A program made the translations under genes and the position numbers. Positions 54,028-63,861 of a stretch of DNA of 64,000 nucleotides are shown here, one piece after another. The notes under the pieces are model-generated. The model was given only the letters and a program-made list of their open reading frames with translations. It searched no databases and had not been told where the DNA came from. Every line of letters starts with the position of its first letter. Position 1 is the stretch's first letter. The stretch comes from Natronomonas pharaonis DSM 2160. Its GTDB lineage: Archaea; Halobacteriota; Halobacteria; Halobacteriales; Haloarculaceae. The stretch spans positions 1-64,000 of the forward strand of contig NC_007426.1 of NCBI RefSeq assembly GCF_000026045.1, given 5' to 3'.

Positions 54028-56704
54028 GATTACCGACGACGTCGAGGCCATCGTCGAGGATACCGACCTGCCGCGGCGGCTGAAAGACGAGGTCTACGAG
54101 ACGCTGGAATCGCGAAGCGGCGTCGCGCCCGAGGATGTCGAAGACATCGTACAGGCCGTCGAGTCGCAGTATCTCGAAACGCGGGTCGACCCGCTCGACC
54201 CCGTCGGAACCGTCTCGGCACAGAGTATCGGCGAACCCGGAACGCAGATGTCGATTCCGGCCGACGAGCAGGTCGTCGTTCGAAGGAACGGCGAGACCGA
54301 GCTGACAGAGATCGGTCCGCTTGTCGATAGCCTCATGGATAGCCGCGAGACGCGTTCGTTCGATGACCACGAGGTCACACTGGCCCCCGACGGTATCGAG
54401 GTGCCGAGCCTTTCCAGCGAGGAAACCGTCGAATGGAAGCCAATCGAGGAGGTCAGCCGACACGAGACGCCCGACGAGCTGCTCCGATTTGAGCTGGAAT
54501 CCGGACGCTCGATCCGGGCGACGAAGGCCCACTCGTTCGTAACGCGGCAGGAAAACGAGGTCGTCCCCGTCGCCGGTGAGGAACTCGAGGCCGGTGACTG
54601 GCTGCCAGTCGTCGCATCGCTCGATGCGACCGATACCCAAGAGACAGTAGACCTCCGGAAGTATCTACCGGCAGGCGACTACTGGTATACCTCTGTGCTC
54701 GCGGACGGCGGCGCTGAGGCAGTACCCGGCGGACCGGACCAGCTTCGGAACAAGCGCGCGGCGCTCGAAGCCGGCGAACTTGCCGAGCACACGGCGTATC
54801 CGGTCCAAGGGACTGTCGGACTGCCGGAGCAGTTCCCGCTCGACGAGGAAACCGGCTTCTTCGTCGGAGCGTGGCTCGCCGAAGGCTCACTGGCCGACCA
54901 CTACGTCTCGATTTCGAACGTCGATGCGGCGTTCCAGTCCCGGATTCGGTCGTTTGCAGAGCGGTTCGACCTCACCGTCAACGAGTACGAAAACGATAGC
55001 GGCTTCGCAGCCGGATACGACATCCGCCTCAACGGGACGATTCTCTCGGATTTCCTCCGAGCTGCGTGTACGGACGACGGTGAAAAGAGTATTCCAGGGT
55101 TTGCCATCGGTGCCAACGAGGCGTTCTTGAAGGGGCTGCTCCAGGGCTACTTCAGCGGCGATGGAAACGTCGGAACGAACGCCATCCGCTCCAGTTCGAC
55201 GAGCGACAGGCTCACCGCCGGCGTTGGGCTGCTGTTGGCTCGCTTCGACGTGTATGCGACGCTCGGCCAACAGGAAGACTCCAGAACCCTCCGGGTTCCG
55301 AAAAAGCACGTTTCACGATTCGACAATCGTATCGGCATGGTCGGCGAGCGCGGGGCAGAACTCGAAGCGCTCGCTGAATCGGCCGACAGTGACGGGCCTG
55401 ATGCAACCGACCAGATTCCGAACTTCGGAGACGCCCTCGAAGCGGTCGCCGAGGCTGCCGACATCCCACAGCGGCAGGTCAACAGCGCAACGAAGCGTCA
55501 GCGAATCGATCGGAGTCGACTGGCTCGCCTCGTTGCAGCGGCGGAAGCAGAGCTCGACGGGGAGCAGTCCGAACTCGATGCGCTCCGACAGGCCGTTACG
55601 GGCGATGTCGTCTGGGACCGAATCGAATCCATCGAGACGGTCGAAAGTGACCACGAGTACGTCTATGACGTCTCCGTTGAGGGCCTCGAGACGTTCACGA
55701 CGGCAGATGGGGTCGTGACGCACAACACGATGAACACGTTCCACTACGCCGGTGTCGCCGAAATCGACGTCACACAGGGGCTTCCCCGGCTCATCGAGCT
55801 GGTCGACGCCCGCAAGACGCCCGATACGCCGATGATGACGGTGCATCTAGAGGGCGAATACGCCCGCGACCGCGAGCGGGCCCACGAAGTTGTCTGGAAA
55901 ATCGAGGCGACGAAGATACTCGCGCTCGGTGACGTGTCGACGAACGTCGCCGACATGCTCGTCCAGATAGACCTCAACGAGGAAACACTGGCCGAGCGGT
56001 GGCCGACGATGGAGAGTATCGACGATATCGCCGGCCGCATCGCCGGCACCATCGAGGGCGAACTGGGCGTCGATACGGCCCGGCCCAAGCCGACGGTCAT
56101 CGAGTTCGGCCCCGAAGAGCCGTCCTACCGGCAGCTGCTCCAGCTCGTCGAGGAGCTTCGGGAAATCGTCTTTAAAGGTATCGAGGAGATCAACCGCGTC
56201 GTCATTCGGAAGGAAGAAACCGAACAGGGCGAGGAGTTCGTCCTCTACACCGAGGGGTCGGACCTGAAGGAGGTCCTCGACATCGAGGGCGTCGACGCCT
56301 CGCGGACGACGTGTAACAACATCCACGAAATACACAACAACCTCGGCATCGAGGCCGCTCGCGAGGCCATCATCGAGGAGACGATGAACACCCTCGAAGA
56401 GCAGGGGCTGGACGACGTGAACATCCGGCACCTGATGTTGGTCGCCGACATCATGACCAACAACGGCGAAATCGAATCCATCGGCCGCCACGGCATCTCC
56501 GGTAACAAGGATTCGGTGCTTGCGCGTGCGGCGTTCGAAGTGACGGTCAACCACCTCCTCGATGCGGCCATCCACGGCGAGGTCGACGACCTCGACGGCG
56601 TGACCGAGAACGTCATCGTCGGCAAGCCGATAAAGCTCGGCACCGGTGACGTCGACCTGCGGATGGGTGCGACCCGAGACAGCGGGTCGAGGGCCGACGA
56701 CTAA
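54020..56704 (+). CDS. rpoA2: RNA polymerase subunit A'' (Rpo1C), containing an intein
   Basis: The 894-residue precursor starts [11 protein letters not shown], overlapping the rpoA' stop by 8 nt. Residues 1-77 are the N-extein, ending SIGEPGTQM. Residues 78-569 are an intein. The C-extein resumes at [11 protein letters not shown]. Without the intein the subunit is 402 residues, the usual A'' length. The interrupted segment is the conserved trigger-loop region of the largest subunit, so splicing is required for polymerase function. The nusA gene follows 6 nt later. Confidence 0.97.
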   Translation: MTEITDDVEAIVEDTDLPRRLKDEVYETLESRSGVAPEDVEDIVQAVESQYLETRVDPLDPVGTVSAQSIGEPGTQMSIPADEQVVVRRNGETELTEIGPLVDSLMDSRETRSFDDHEVTLAPDGIEVPSLSSEETVEWKPIEEVSRHETPDELLRFELESGRSIRATKAHSFVTRQENEVVPVAGEELEAGDWLPVVASLDATDTQETVDLRKYLPAGDYWYTSVLADGGAEAVPGGPDQLRNKRAALEAGELAEHTAYPVQGTVGLPEQFPLDEETGFFVGAWLAEGSLADHYVSISNVDAAFQSRIRSFAERFDLTVNEYENDSGFAAGYDIRLNGTILSDFLRAACTDDGEKSIPGFAIGANEAFLKGLLQGYFSGDGNVGTNAIRSSSTSDRLTAGVGLLLARFDVYATLGQQEDSRTLRVPKKHVSRFDNRIGMVGERGAELEALAESADSDGPDATDQIPNFGDALEAVAEAADIPQRQVNSATKRQRIDRSRLARLVAAAEAELDGEQSELDALRQAVTGDVVWDRIESIETVESDHEYVYDVSVEGLETFTTADGVVTHNTMNTFHYAGVAEIDVTQGLPRLIELVDARKTPDTPMMTVHLEGEYARDRERAHEVVWKIEATKILALGDVSTNVADMLVQIDLNEETLAERWPTMESIDDIAGRIAGTIEGELGVDTARPKPTVIEFGPEEPSYRQLLQLVEELREIVFKGIEEINRVVIRKEETEQGEEFVLYTEGSDLKEVLDIEGVDASRTTCNNIHEIHNNLGIEAAREAIIEETMNTLEEQGLDDVNIRHLMLVADIMTNNGEIESIGRHGISGNKDSVLARAAFEVTVNHLLDAAIHGEVDDLDGVTENVIVGKPIKLGTGDVDLRMGATRDSGSRADD
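54251..55726 (+). mobile_element. LAGLIDADG intein in RpoA''
   Basis: The 492-residue element begins with Ser ([10 protein letters not shown]) in place of the commoner Cys and ends VVTHN before extein Thr+1. Splicing block B shows TKAHSFVT (TxxH), and block F/G shows YVYDVSVEG and VVTHN. The homing-endonuclease domain has two LAGLIDADG-type motifs: [12 protein letters not shown] (acidic Glu) and [12 protein letters not shown] (acidic Asp). Both catalytic acids are kept, so it may still be active. Inteins at this site are known in Methanocaldococcus jannaschii and, as recalled, Haloquadratum. Confidence 0.95.
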
Positions 56705-56710
56705 ACAGCT

Positions 56711-57136
56711 ATGGCCGTCACACTCACCGACGAAGCGCGGCGGTATATCGCCCTCTTCGACGAAGAGACGGACGTGGCGGCCACCGACTGCGTCGTCGAC
56801 GAGGAGTACGACCGCATCGCCTTCGTCGTCCCGCCGGGGACGATGGGGCAGGCTATCGGCCCCGGCGGCGACCACGTCGCAACGGTCGAATCGAAGGTCG
56901 GCCGCGACGTGACCGTCATCGAAGGCGCCGAAACGGCGGCGGATTTCGTCGCCAACGCGCTTGCGCCGGCGGCGGTTTATAACGTCACCATCAGCGAAAA
57001 CGACACCACGGTCGCCTACGCCGAGGTCGACGAGAACGACCGCGGCGTCGCCATCGGCGCCGACGGGCGGAACATCGACCTCGCCCGCCGGCTTGCCGAC
57101 CGACATTTCGACATCGACGACGTCGAGTTGACATAA
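56711..57136 (+). CDS. nusA: NusA-like KH-domain transcription factor
   Basis: The 141-residue archaeal NusA has two KH domains only, lacking the bacterial N-terminal and S1 domains. The GxxG motifs are in GQAIGPGGDHV and VAIGADGRNI. It is thought to bind RNA and the polymerase, affecting termination. It is the last gene of the RNAP operon, 6 nt after rpoA''. Confidence 0.93.
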   Translation: MAVTLTDEARRYIALFDEETDVAATDCVVDEEYDRIAFVVPPGTMGQAIGPGGDHVATVESKVGRDVTVIEGAETAADFVANALAPAAVYNVTISENDTTVAYAEVDENDRGVAIGADGRNIDLARRLADRHFDIDDVELT

Positions 57137-57141
57137 ACCGG

Positions 57142-58068
57142 CTACCGGTCTGCGGTCACCGGCCGCGACTCCGCTTCGACGTAGATACGATTTGCTTCCG
57201 GAACGACATCTCTGACAGCGACTTCGACCGCATCGATTGCGGCCTCGATACCGCGGGTATCGAGGTCGTTATCGAAGTCGATTTCACAGGCGACAAGCAC
57301 CGACTCCGGGCCGAGATGCATCGTCCGGAGGTCGACGACGGCGTTGACACCATCGGCAGCAGCGATCGCATCGAGCAGCCGTCGGCGCTCCCGGCGGGTG
57401 ACACCCTCGCCGACGAGGAGGCCGCGGCTCTCCCATGCCAGCCCGAGGGCAACGCTCATCAACAACAGCCCGATGACGGCGCTACCGATGGCGTCGTAGG
57501 TCGTATTGCCGGTCACGTCGGTGAGATAGACCCCCGCAAGCGCGACGAGTACGCCAACGACGGCGACGAGGTTCTCCGTGGCAGCGGTCAAAAGCGGCGC
57601 ATCCTTGCTCCGACGAAACGTATCGAACAGCGACCGGAACCCCTCGGTGTCGGCCTCCTCACGGACCGCTTGGTAGGATTTGTAGAAGGCAGCAGACTCA
57701 AACAGGAGGGCGACACCGAGGACGATGTAGTTGATGGTCACGTCGACATCGCGGGCGGGCGTGCCGATGGTCTCGTAGCCTTCGCGGACAGCGGCGTAGC
57801 CGGTGACACCGAACAGCAGCATCGTAACAACAAACGCAAAGACGTACTGCTCTTTGCCGCGGCCGAAGGGGTGTTTTCGTGAGGCCCCGGCGTCGCTGAG
57901 GCGGAACCCGAGCAAAAAGAGTAGCTGGTTGCCGACGTCGCTCAGCGAGTAGTACACCTGGCTGAGCATGCTGGCGTTGCCGGTCGCGAGCCACGCGATA
58001 AACTTCGCGACCGCAATGGCGGCGCTGGCGACAAGCGACACCACCACCACGAGGCGGGTTGAAACCAT
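57142..58068 (-). CDS. Cation diffusion facilitator (CDF) family transporter
   Basis: The 308-residue protein has about six membrane helices (residues 5-215). The metal-site Asp is in SDVGNQLLF and the His/Lys-rich HPFGRGKEQY loop follows. The cytosolic C-terminal domain is alpha/beta (220-305). It exchanges divalent metals such as Zn or Mn for protons. It sits convergent to nusA (5 nt between stops) and divergent from rps12, so it interrupts the transcription-translation cluster. Confidence 0.9.
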   Translation of the reverse strand: MVSTRLVVVVSLVASAAIAVAKFIAWLATGNASMLSQVYYSLSDVGNQLLFLLGFRLSDAGASRKHPFGRGKEQYVFAFVVTMLLFGVTGYAAVREGYETIGTPARDVDVTINYIVLGVALLFESAAFYKSYQAVREEADTEGFRSLFDTFRRSKDAPLLTAATENLVAVVGVLVALAGVYLTDVTGNTTYDAIGSAVIGLLLMSVALGLAWESRGLLVGEGVTRRERRRLLDAIAAADGVNAVVDLRTMHLGPESVLVACEIDFDNDLDTRGIEAAIDAVEVAVRDVVPEANRIYVEAESRPVTADR

Positions 58069-58151
58069 CTACCGCTGGTTCGCCTTGGCGGGCCGTAATC
58101 GTTTGGTCACAGGGCGTGGGGGGCGACCGCAGGGTGACGGCAAAAAGGGAT

Positions 58152-58160
58152 GCTTAAGTA
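58152..58160 (+). promoter_or_regulatory. TATA box of rps12-rps7
   Basis: GCTTAAGTA lies about 30 nt upstream of the rps12 ATG at 58186. The 117-nt region is shared with the divergent CDF gene. Confidence 0.45.
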
Positions 58161-58185
58161 GCTCCGTAGGAAAGCAAGATGTACC

Positions 58186-58614
58186 ATGGCGAACGGCAAA
58201 TACGCCGCGCGCAAGCTGAAGCAGGACCGCCAGAAGCATCGGTGGTCCGACTCGGATTACGCGCGACGTGCCCGCGGACTCGGCAAGAAGTCCGACCCGC
58301 TCGAAGGGGCCCCGCAAGGCCGGGGTATCGTCCTCGAGAAGGTCGGTATTGAAGCAAAGCAGCCCAACTCGGCCATCCGAAAGTGTGTCCGGGTACAACT
58401 CATCAAAAACGGCAAGCAGGTCACCGCCTTCTGCCCCGGCGATGGTGCCATCTCCTTTATCGACGAACACGACGAGGTCACCATCGCGGGCATCGGTGGC
58501 GCAAAGGGCCGTGCGATGGGTGACCTTTCGGGCGTCAACTACAAAGTCGAGAAGGTGAACGGCGTCTCGCTCATCGAACTCGTCCGCGGGAACGCGGAGA
58601 AGCCGGTGCGATAA
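58186..58614 (+). CDS. rps12: 30S ribosomal protein S12
   Basis: The 142-residue decoding-centre protein starts [14 protein letters not shown]. Conserved segments are [18 protein letters not shown] and the [13 protein letters not shown] region. The length is usual for archaeal S12 (uS12). Its stop overlaps the rps7 ATG by 1 nt (TAATG). Confidence 0.97.
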   Translation: MANGKYAARKLKQDRQKHRWSDSDYARRARGLGKKSDPLEGAPQGRGIVLEKVGIEAKQPNSAIRKCVRVQLIKNGKQVTAFCPGDGAISFIDEHDEVTIAGIGGAKGRAMGDLSGVNYKVEKVNGVSLIELVRGNAEKPVR

Positions 58615-59225
58615 TGAGTTCGGAAGCCCCCGAGCCGGACGCGCCCGCGTCGACCGACGACGAGCGCGTCTCGGCACAGCTGTTCGGCGAGTGGGAAATC
58701 GGCGAAATCGAATACGACGACCCCTCGACGCGACGGTACATCACCGTCACGCCGATAGCCCACACGATGGGCCGTCACTCCGAAAAGCAGTTCAAGAAAT
58801 CGGAGATATCCATCGTCGAGCGACTCATCAACCGGCTGATGCAGACCGACGAGAACACGGGCAAAAAACAGCAGGCGACCAAAATCGTCCGTGAGGCGTT
58901 CGACATCGTCGCCGAGCGCACCGACGAGAACCCGGTGCAGGTGCTCGTGACGGCCGTCGAAAACGCCGGTCCACGAGAAGAGACCGTCCGCCTCAAGTAC
59001 GGTGGCATCTCCGTACCGAAGGCCGTCGACGTCGCGCCCCAGCGGCGCGTCGACCTCGCGCTGAAATTCATCGCCGAGGGAACCTACAACGACTCCTTCA
59101 AGACCACGACGCCCGTCGAGGAAGCGCTGGCCCACCAGCTTATCGGCGCAGCGAACTACGACCTGCAGGCCTATCCGGTCAGCCAGAAGGAAGAACAAGA
59201 GCGCGTCGCGGCGGCGGCACGCTAA
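58614..59225 (+). CDS. rps7: 30S ribosomal protein S7
   Basis: The 203-residue head protein (uS7) has an acidic N-terminal extension typical of haloarchaea (1-30). Family features include MGRHSEKQFKKSEISIVERLI and the central GGISVPKAVDV. It is coupled to rps12. fusA is separated from it here by two unrelated genes. Confidence 0.97.
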   Translation: MSSEAPEPDAPASTDDERVSAQLFGEWEIGEIEYDDPSTRRYITVTPIAHTMGRHSEKQFKKSEISIVERLINRLMQTDENTGKKQQATKIVREAFDIVAERTDENPVQVLVTAVENAGPREETVRLKYGGISVPKAVDVAPQRRVDLALKFIAEGTYNDSFKTTTPVEEALAHQLIGAANYDLQAYPVSQKEEQERVAAAAR

Positions 59226-59298
59226 CCCCGTTCGCCCCTTTCGTTTTCGCGGCGCATCGTAACTGATTCCTTTCGGCTTCCGTAAGTTAGTGTCACGC

Positions 59299-60636
59299 AT
59301 GCGCCGCCCGCACTCCCGCCGACAGTTTCTCGTAGCCGCCGGCCTCACGGTGACCGCCGCGGCAGCCGGGTGTTTCGACTCAGCGTCGGAGCCGACCGGC
59401 GAGGAGCCGGTCGAGGCCGACCACGACCTGAGTGTCGACCACGACATCGAGTCATGGGACCGGTACGACCCGGACTGGACAGTGCCGGACGCGTCGCCCG
59501 GAGCACTCGAAGCTGAGACAGTCGTCGAGAACCTCGAAATCCCGTGGGACCTGTCGTTCGCCAGCGACGGCGAGTGTTTCCTCACCGAACGGGTCGGCCG
59601 CATCAGCCGGTACGACGGCGGCGACCTCGATGCCGTAACCGAGCCCGCCAACGTCATCGACCACGCGACCGCTATCGACCACGGCGACGAAGGCGGCTGG
59701 TGGGCCACCGGCGGGGAAGGGGGGCTGCTCGGAAACGCTCTCCATCCGAACTATCCCGAGGTGCCCGTTCTCTATGCGGTCTACACCTACGAGGTCGGCG
59801 ACGACTACCGGAACCGGTTGGTGTACTTCGACCTGGCGGGCGAAGAGCCCGAGGAGACAATCATCATCGACGACATCCCGGGCGACAGCTTCCACAACGG
59901 GTCGCGGCTCGTCTTCGGCCCCCGGAACTACCTGTGGGTGACGACCGGCGACGCCGGCGACGAGCAGTTGAGCGCCGACCCGGACCGGCTGGCGGGGAAG
60001 GTACTCCGGCTCAACCCCGACGGCACCGCACCAGCGTCGAACCCCGATGTCGGCGACCCACGCGTCTACAGCTACGGCCATCGGAACGCGCAGGGGCTTT
60101 CGTTCATGCCGGACGGGACGCCGATAGCCTCGGAGCACGGCCCGGCGGCCCGCGACGAGGTGCAGATAATCGGTCCCGGCGAAGACCACGGCTGGCCGGC
60201 CGTCCGGAACGGCCCCGGTGTCAACGACGAGTACGAGCGCTACGACGCGGCCGACGGCGTGACGAGCCCGCTTGTCAACACCGGCATGGAAGAGACGTGG
60301 GCCCCATCGGGAGCCGTCTTCTACACCGGCAGCGAAGTGCCGTCGCTCCGGAACCGGTTTCTCGTCGGCGGACTCGGCTCGCAGACGCTATACGTCGTCA
60401 CAGTCGGCGAATCGGTCCCTGACATCGGCGGGAAGCGCTACGACGCGCCGTGGCTTCACCCGAGCTACGAGGCGGTCGTCCACGAGCGGTTCGAGGACGA
60501 ACTCGGCCGCATCAGACACGTCGAGCAGGGCCCGGACGGGGAGCTGTACGCGGTCACATCGAACCGCGATGGTCGGGCCGACGGCCCGTTCCCGACCGAA
60601 TCCGACGACCGGCTGGTCCGCATCGTCGACGCCTAG
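59299..60636 (+). CDS. PQQ-dependent sugar dehydrogenase-like lipoprotein
   Basis: The 445-residue protein has a Tat signal with SRRQFLVAAG and a lipobox AAAGC, so it should be exported folded and lipid-anchored at Cys (about residue 25). A six-bladed beta-propeller follows (PQQ/soluble glucose dehydrogenase family; PF07995-like segments NGSRLVFGP, GKVLRLNPDG, YGHRNAQGL, EHGPAARDEVQ). It oxidises a sugar or other aldose outside the cell if PQQ is available. A GTG 9 nt upstream is an alternative start. It overlaps the DUF5781 stop (CTAG). Confidence 0.9.
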   Translation: MRRPHSRRQFLVAAGLTVTAAAAGCFDSASEPTGEEPVEADHDLSVDHDIESWDRYDPDWTVPDASPGALEAETVVENLEIPWDLSFASDGECFLTERVGRISRYDGGDLDAVTEPANVIDHATAIDHGDEGGWWATGGEGGLLGNALHPNYPEVPVLYAVYTYEVGDDYRNRLVYFDLAGEEPEETIIIDDIPGDSFHNGSRLVFGPRNYLWVTTGDAGDEQLSADPDRLAGKVLRLNPDGTAPASNPDVGDPRVYSYGHRNAQGLSFMPDGTPIASEHGPAARDEVQIIGPGEDHGWPAVRNGPGVNDEYERYDAADGVTSPLVNTGMEETWAPSGAVFYTGSEVPSLRNRFLVGGLGSQTLYVVTVGESVPDIGGKRYDAPWLHPSYEAVVHERFEDELGRIRHVEQGPDGELYAVTSNRDGRADGPFPTESDDRLVRIVDA

Positions 60637-61388
60637 TCGGCCGCCTGACCGGTATCGGAGAGAACGTATTCGCGGGTAGCGTCGACGAGGGCTTTCCGGT
60701 AGGCTGACTCGTCAGGGTCGTCTTCCAGCGACCGAAAGCGCCGCTTGAACGCCGAAAGCGACACCGACGGCGCATCGGCCGCCGCAGCGCTCGCGAGGTC
60801 GTAGAGCCGGTGGTCGGCATCGATTGCATCGTGTCGCTCCAAAAGCGCCAGCGCGAAGGCGGCATTGACGACCGTGATTTCCGGGTCAGCACCCGGTCGG
60901 AGCCGCCGGCCATCCTCGGGCGGTGATGGCGGCGAGTCGGCCAACGCTCGGGCCAACGACGACTCAAGAAACGACACCAGCTTGTCGGTCGGCCCAATAT
61001 CGAGGGTGATGTCGTCGGCGTAGATATCTTTCATGTGATTTGCTATCTGGTAACAGTGACTCAGCTTCCGCTGTTCGACGCTGCGGCCGGCCAAGGCGAG
61101 AAACAGCGCCTCCTCGGTCGACTGGAGATGGGAAGGATGGGCCTGTTCGTAGCGAGCCATATGCGCGAACTCATGGAGGGCCAACTCTCTGGCCATCGCC
61201 GAGGTCGCCGCGCGCCGTGAGACGACGAGTTCGTGGCGGTCGTCGTAATGGCCAACCATCGTTCGCTCGTCAGGGTCGTCTCTGATGTCGACGACGACCG
61301 GCCGTTCGAGGCCGTACTCGGTGTCGAGCATATCGCGGGCGCTGAGAAACGGTGCGGCCGGTCCGTCACCCCGCACTCGAATATCCAT
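60633..61388 (-). CDS. DUF5781 family protein with HExxH metallopeptidase motif
   Basis: The 251-residue protein starts MDIRVRGDGPAAPF. It contains LHEFAHMARYE (His72-Glu73-x2-His76), a zinc-protease motif, with Glu92/Glu93 about 16-17 residues downstream as possible third ligand, as in gluzincins. The rest is helical and acidic. It belongs to the haloarchaeal DUF5781 family, recalled to lie beside EF-2 genes. It has no signal peptide and is cytosolic. Function is not known; a translation link is inferred from position. Confidence 0.8.
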   Translation of the reverse strand: MDIRVRGDGPAAPFLSARDMLDTEYGLERPVVVDIRDDPDERTMVGHYDDRHELVVSRRAATSAMARELALHEFAHMARYEQAHPSHLQSTEEALFLALAGRSVEQRKLSHCYQIANHMKDIYADDITLDIGPTDKLVSFLESSLARALADSPPSPPEDGRRLRPGADPEITVVNAAFALALLERHDAIDADHRLYDLASAAAADAPSVSLSAFKRRFRSLEDDPDESAYRKALVDATREYVLSDTGQAAD

Positions 61389-61537
61389 GTCAACTATTAC
61401 CAGTCGCCGCGGACGTTTGACTGTTTCGCAGGCGGCGACCCGCGAGCGGAGGACAGTTCGGCCCGCTCGGTACGCGTTGTCCACCCAAATCGCAAAACAC
61501 TATCCTTTTCACCTTGCTTTCGGAACGTGACTGTATA

Positions 61538-63727
61538 ATGGGCCGACGCAAGAAAATTGTACAGGAGTGTGAACGGCTTATGGACGAGCCGGAGCAGATC
61601 CGGAACATCGCCATCGCCGCTCACGTCGACCACGGCAAGACGACGCTTACCGACAACCTGCTGGCCGGCGCCGGCATGATTTCCGACGAGACCGCCGGCG
61701 AGCAGCTCGCGATGGACACCGAAGAAGACGAGCAGGAACGCGGCATCACCATCGACGCCGCAAACGTTTCGATGACCCACGAGTACGAGGACGAAAACCA
61801 CCTCATCAACCTCATCGACACCCCCGGCCACGTCGACTTCGGCGGAGACGTGACGCGTGCGATGCGTGCTGTCGACGGCGCGCTCGTGGTCGTCGACGCC
61901 GTCGAGGGCGCAATGCCCCAGACGGAGACGGTTCTCCGGCAGGCGCTCCGTGAGGGCGTCAAGCCGACGCTGTTTATCAACAAGGTCGACCGCCTCATCT
62001 CCGAGCTACAGGAAGGACCCGAGGAGATGCAGCAGCGGCTGACCGGCGTCATCGGCGATGTCAACGAGCTCATCCGCGGGATGACCGAGGAGATGGACGA
62101 CATCAACGAAGACTGGACGGTTTCCGTCGAGGACGGGACCGTCGGCTTCGGGTCCGCCCTCTACAAGTGGGGCGTCTCGATGCCGTCCATGCAGCGGACG
62201 GGGATGGACTTCGGCGAAATCATCGAGCTCGAACGAGCCGACAAGCGGCAGGAGCTCCACGAGCGAACGCCGCTTTCCGATGTCGTCCTCGACATGGTCT
62301 GTGAGCACTTCCCGAACCCGGTCGACGCCCAGCCCCGTCGTATTCCGCGTATCTGGCGTGGCGACGCGGACTCCGAGGTCGCCGAAGCGATGGAGCTTGT
62401 CAACGAGGACGGCGAACTCGTCATGATGGTCACCGACATCGGTATCGACCCCCACGCCGGCGAAATCGCCGCAGGCCGTGTCTTCTCCGGCACCATCGAG
62501 AAGGGCCAAGACCTCTATGTCTCCGGAACCGCCGGGACGAACCGGGTCCAGAGCGTCGGTATCTACATGGGCGGCGAGCGCGAGGAGGTCGAACGCGTCC
62601 CCGCAGGTAACATCGCCGCAGTCACGGGGCTCAAAGACGCTATCGCCGGCTCGACGGTTTCGTCCGTCGAGATGACGCCGTTCGAGTCCATCGAACACAT
62701 CTCCGAGCCGGTCATCACGAAGTCCGTCGAGGCAAAGAACATGGACGACCTGCCGAAGCTCATCGAGACGCTCCAGCAGGTCGCCAAAGAGGACCCGACG
62801 ATTCAGATCGAAATTAACGAAGACACCGGCGAGCACCTCATCTCCGGACAGGGCGAACTTCACCTCGAAGTCATCACCCAGCGTATCGAGCGCAACCAGG
62901 GAATCCCGGTCAACACCGGCGAACCCATCGTCGTCTTCCGTGAGGCGCCCCAGCAGGAGTCCCGCGAGGTCGAAGGGCGCTCCCCGAACAACCACAACCG
63001 GTTCTACATCACCGTCGAGCCGCTTGAAGACGATATCGTCGAGACCATCAAGATGGGCGATGTCTCGATGGACATGCCCGAGCTCGAACGCCGTGAAGAG
63101 CTGATGGAGCAGGGCATGGACAAGGATACGGCCCAGAACGTCGAGACCATCCACAACACCAACGTCTTCATCGACGACACGAAGGGTATCCAGCACCTCA
63201 ACGAGACGATGGAGCTGGTCGTCGAAGGGCTCGAAGAAGCTCTCAACGACGGCCCGCTGGCCGCCGAGCCCGTCGAAGGCGCACTCATCCGCCTGCACGA
63301 CGCCCGTCTCCACGAGGACGCTATCCACCGCGGTCCGGCACAGGTCATCCCCGCCGTCCGCGAGGCGGTTCACAACGCGCTCATCGACGCCGAAATCAAG
63401 CTGCTGGAGCCAATTCAGGAAGTCCGCATCGACGTGCCCAACGAGCACATGGGTGCGGCCTCCGGCGAGATTCAGGGCCGACGTGGCCGCGTCGACGATA
63501 TGTACCAAGAAGGCGACCTGATGGTCGTCGAGGGCGTCGCCCCCGTCGACGAGATGATCGGCTTCTCCAGCGACATCCGAAGCGCCACGGAGGGGCGTGC
63601 GTCCTGGAACACCGAAAACGCCGGCTTCCGCGTTATGGCTGATAACCTCCAGCCGGAAACTATCGATGAGATCCGCGAGCGGAAGGGCATGAAGCTCGAA
63701 CTGCCCGAGCAGATCGACTACTTCTAG
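61538..63727 (+). CDS. fusA: Translation elongation factor EF-2
   Basis: The 729-residue GTPase moves tRNA and mRNA through the ribosome. It starts [15 protein letters not shown]; an ATG 24 nt upstream is in frame but less typical. G1 is [10 protein letters not shown]3 DTPGHVDF, G4 NKVD. The diphthamide His is about residue 597 in DAIHRGPAQ, the target of diphthamide modification in archaea and eukaryotes. It stands as a separate transcription unit from rps12-rps7. Confidence 0.97.
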   Translation: MGRRKKIVQECERLMDEPEQIRNIAIAAHVDHGKTTLTDNLLAGAGMISDETAGEQLAMDTEEDEQERGITIDAANVSMTHEYEDENHLINLIDTPGHVDFGGDVTRAMRAVDGALVVVDAVEGAMPQTETVLRQALREGVKPTLFINKVDRLISELQEGPEEMQQRLTGVIGDVNELIRGMTEEMDDINEDWTVSVEDGTVGFGSALYKWGVSMPSMQRTGMDFGEIIELERADKRQELHERTPLSDVVLDMVCEHFPNPVDAQPRRIPRIWRGDADSEVAEAMELVNEDGELVMMVTDIGIDPHAGEIAAGRVFSGTIEKGQDLYVSGTAGTNRVQSVGIYMGGEREEVERVPAGNIAAVTGLKDAIAGSTVSSVEMTPFESIEHISEPVITKSVEAKNMDDLPKLIETLQQVAKEDPTIQIEINEDTGEHLISGQGELHLEVITQRIERNQGIPVNTGEPIVVFREAPQQESREVEGRSPNNHNRFYITVEPLEDDIVETIKMGDVSMDMPELERREELMEQGMDKDTAQNVETIHNTNVFIDDTKGIQHLNETMELVVEGLEEALNDGPLAAEPVEGALIRLHDARLHEDAIHRGPAQVIPAVREAVHNALIDAEIKLLEPIQEVRIDVPNEHMGAASGEIQGRRGRVDDMYQEGDLMVVEGVAPVDEMIGFSSDIRSATEGRASWNTENAGFRVMADNLQPETIDEIRERKGMKLELPEQIDYF

Positions 63728-63736
63728 ACGCTCCGG

Positions 63737-63759
63737 CGGCCGTCGGTCGCTGACGGCCG
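63737..63759 (+). terminator. Stem-loop after fusA
   Basis: CGGCCGTC-GGTCGCT-GACGGCCG forms an 8-bp stem with a 7-nt loop, 10 nt after the fusA stop. Only a short T-containing stretch (GGTTCTCC) follows. It may be a transcript 3'-end structure. The rest of the 134-nt gap to the next gene shows nothing else. Confidence 0.35.
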
Positions 63760-63861
63760 TCCGGTTCTCCCGTGTGTATCCGGACGCCGCCGTATTCTTC
63801 GTGGTCTTTCATCGACGATTAGTCACCACCACTCATTACCCTGCGTGCCGCCAGTTTACCT

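Noticed and set aside
52591-54051. 486-codon open frame antisense to rpoA'
   Set aside because: The plus strand encodes the conserved A' subunit with the NADFDGD loop, and the antisense frame is a mirror effect of codon bias.
62006-63508. 500-codon open frame antisense to fusA
   Set aside because: The plus strand is an unambiguous EF-2. The antisense product lacks any recognisable motif.
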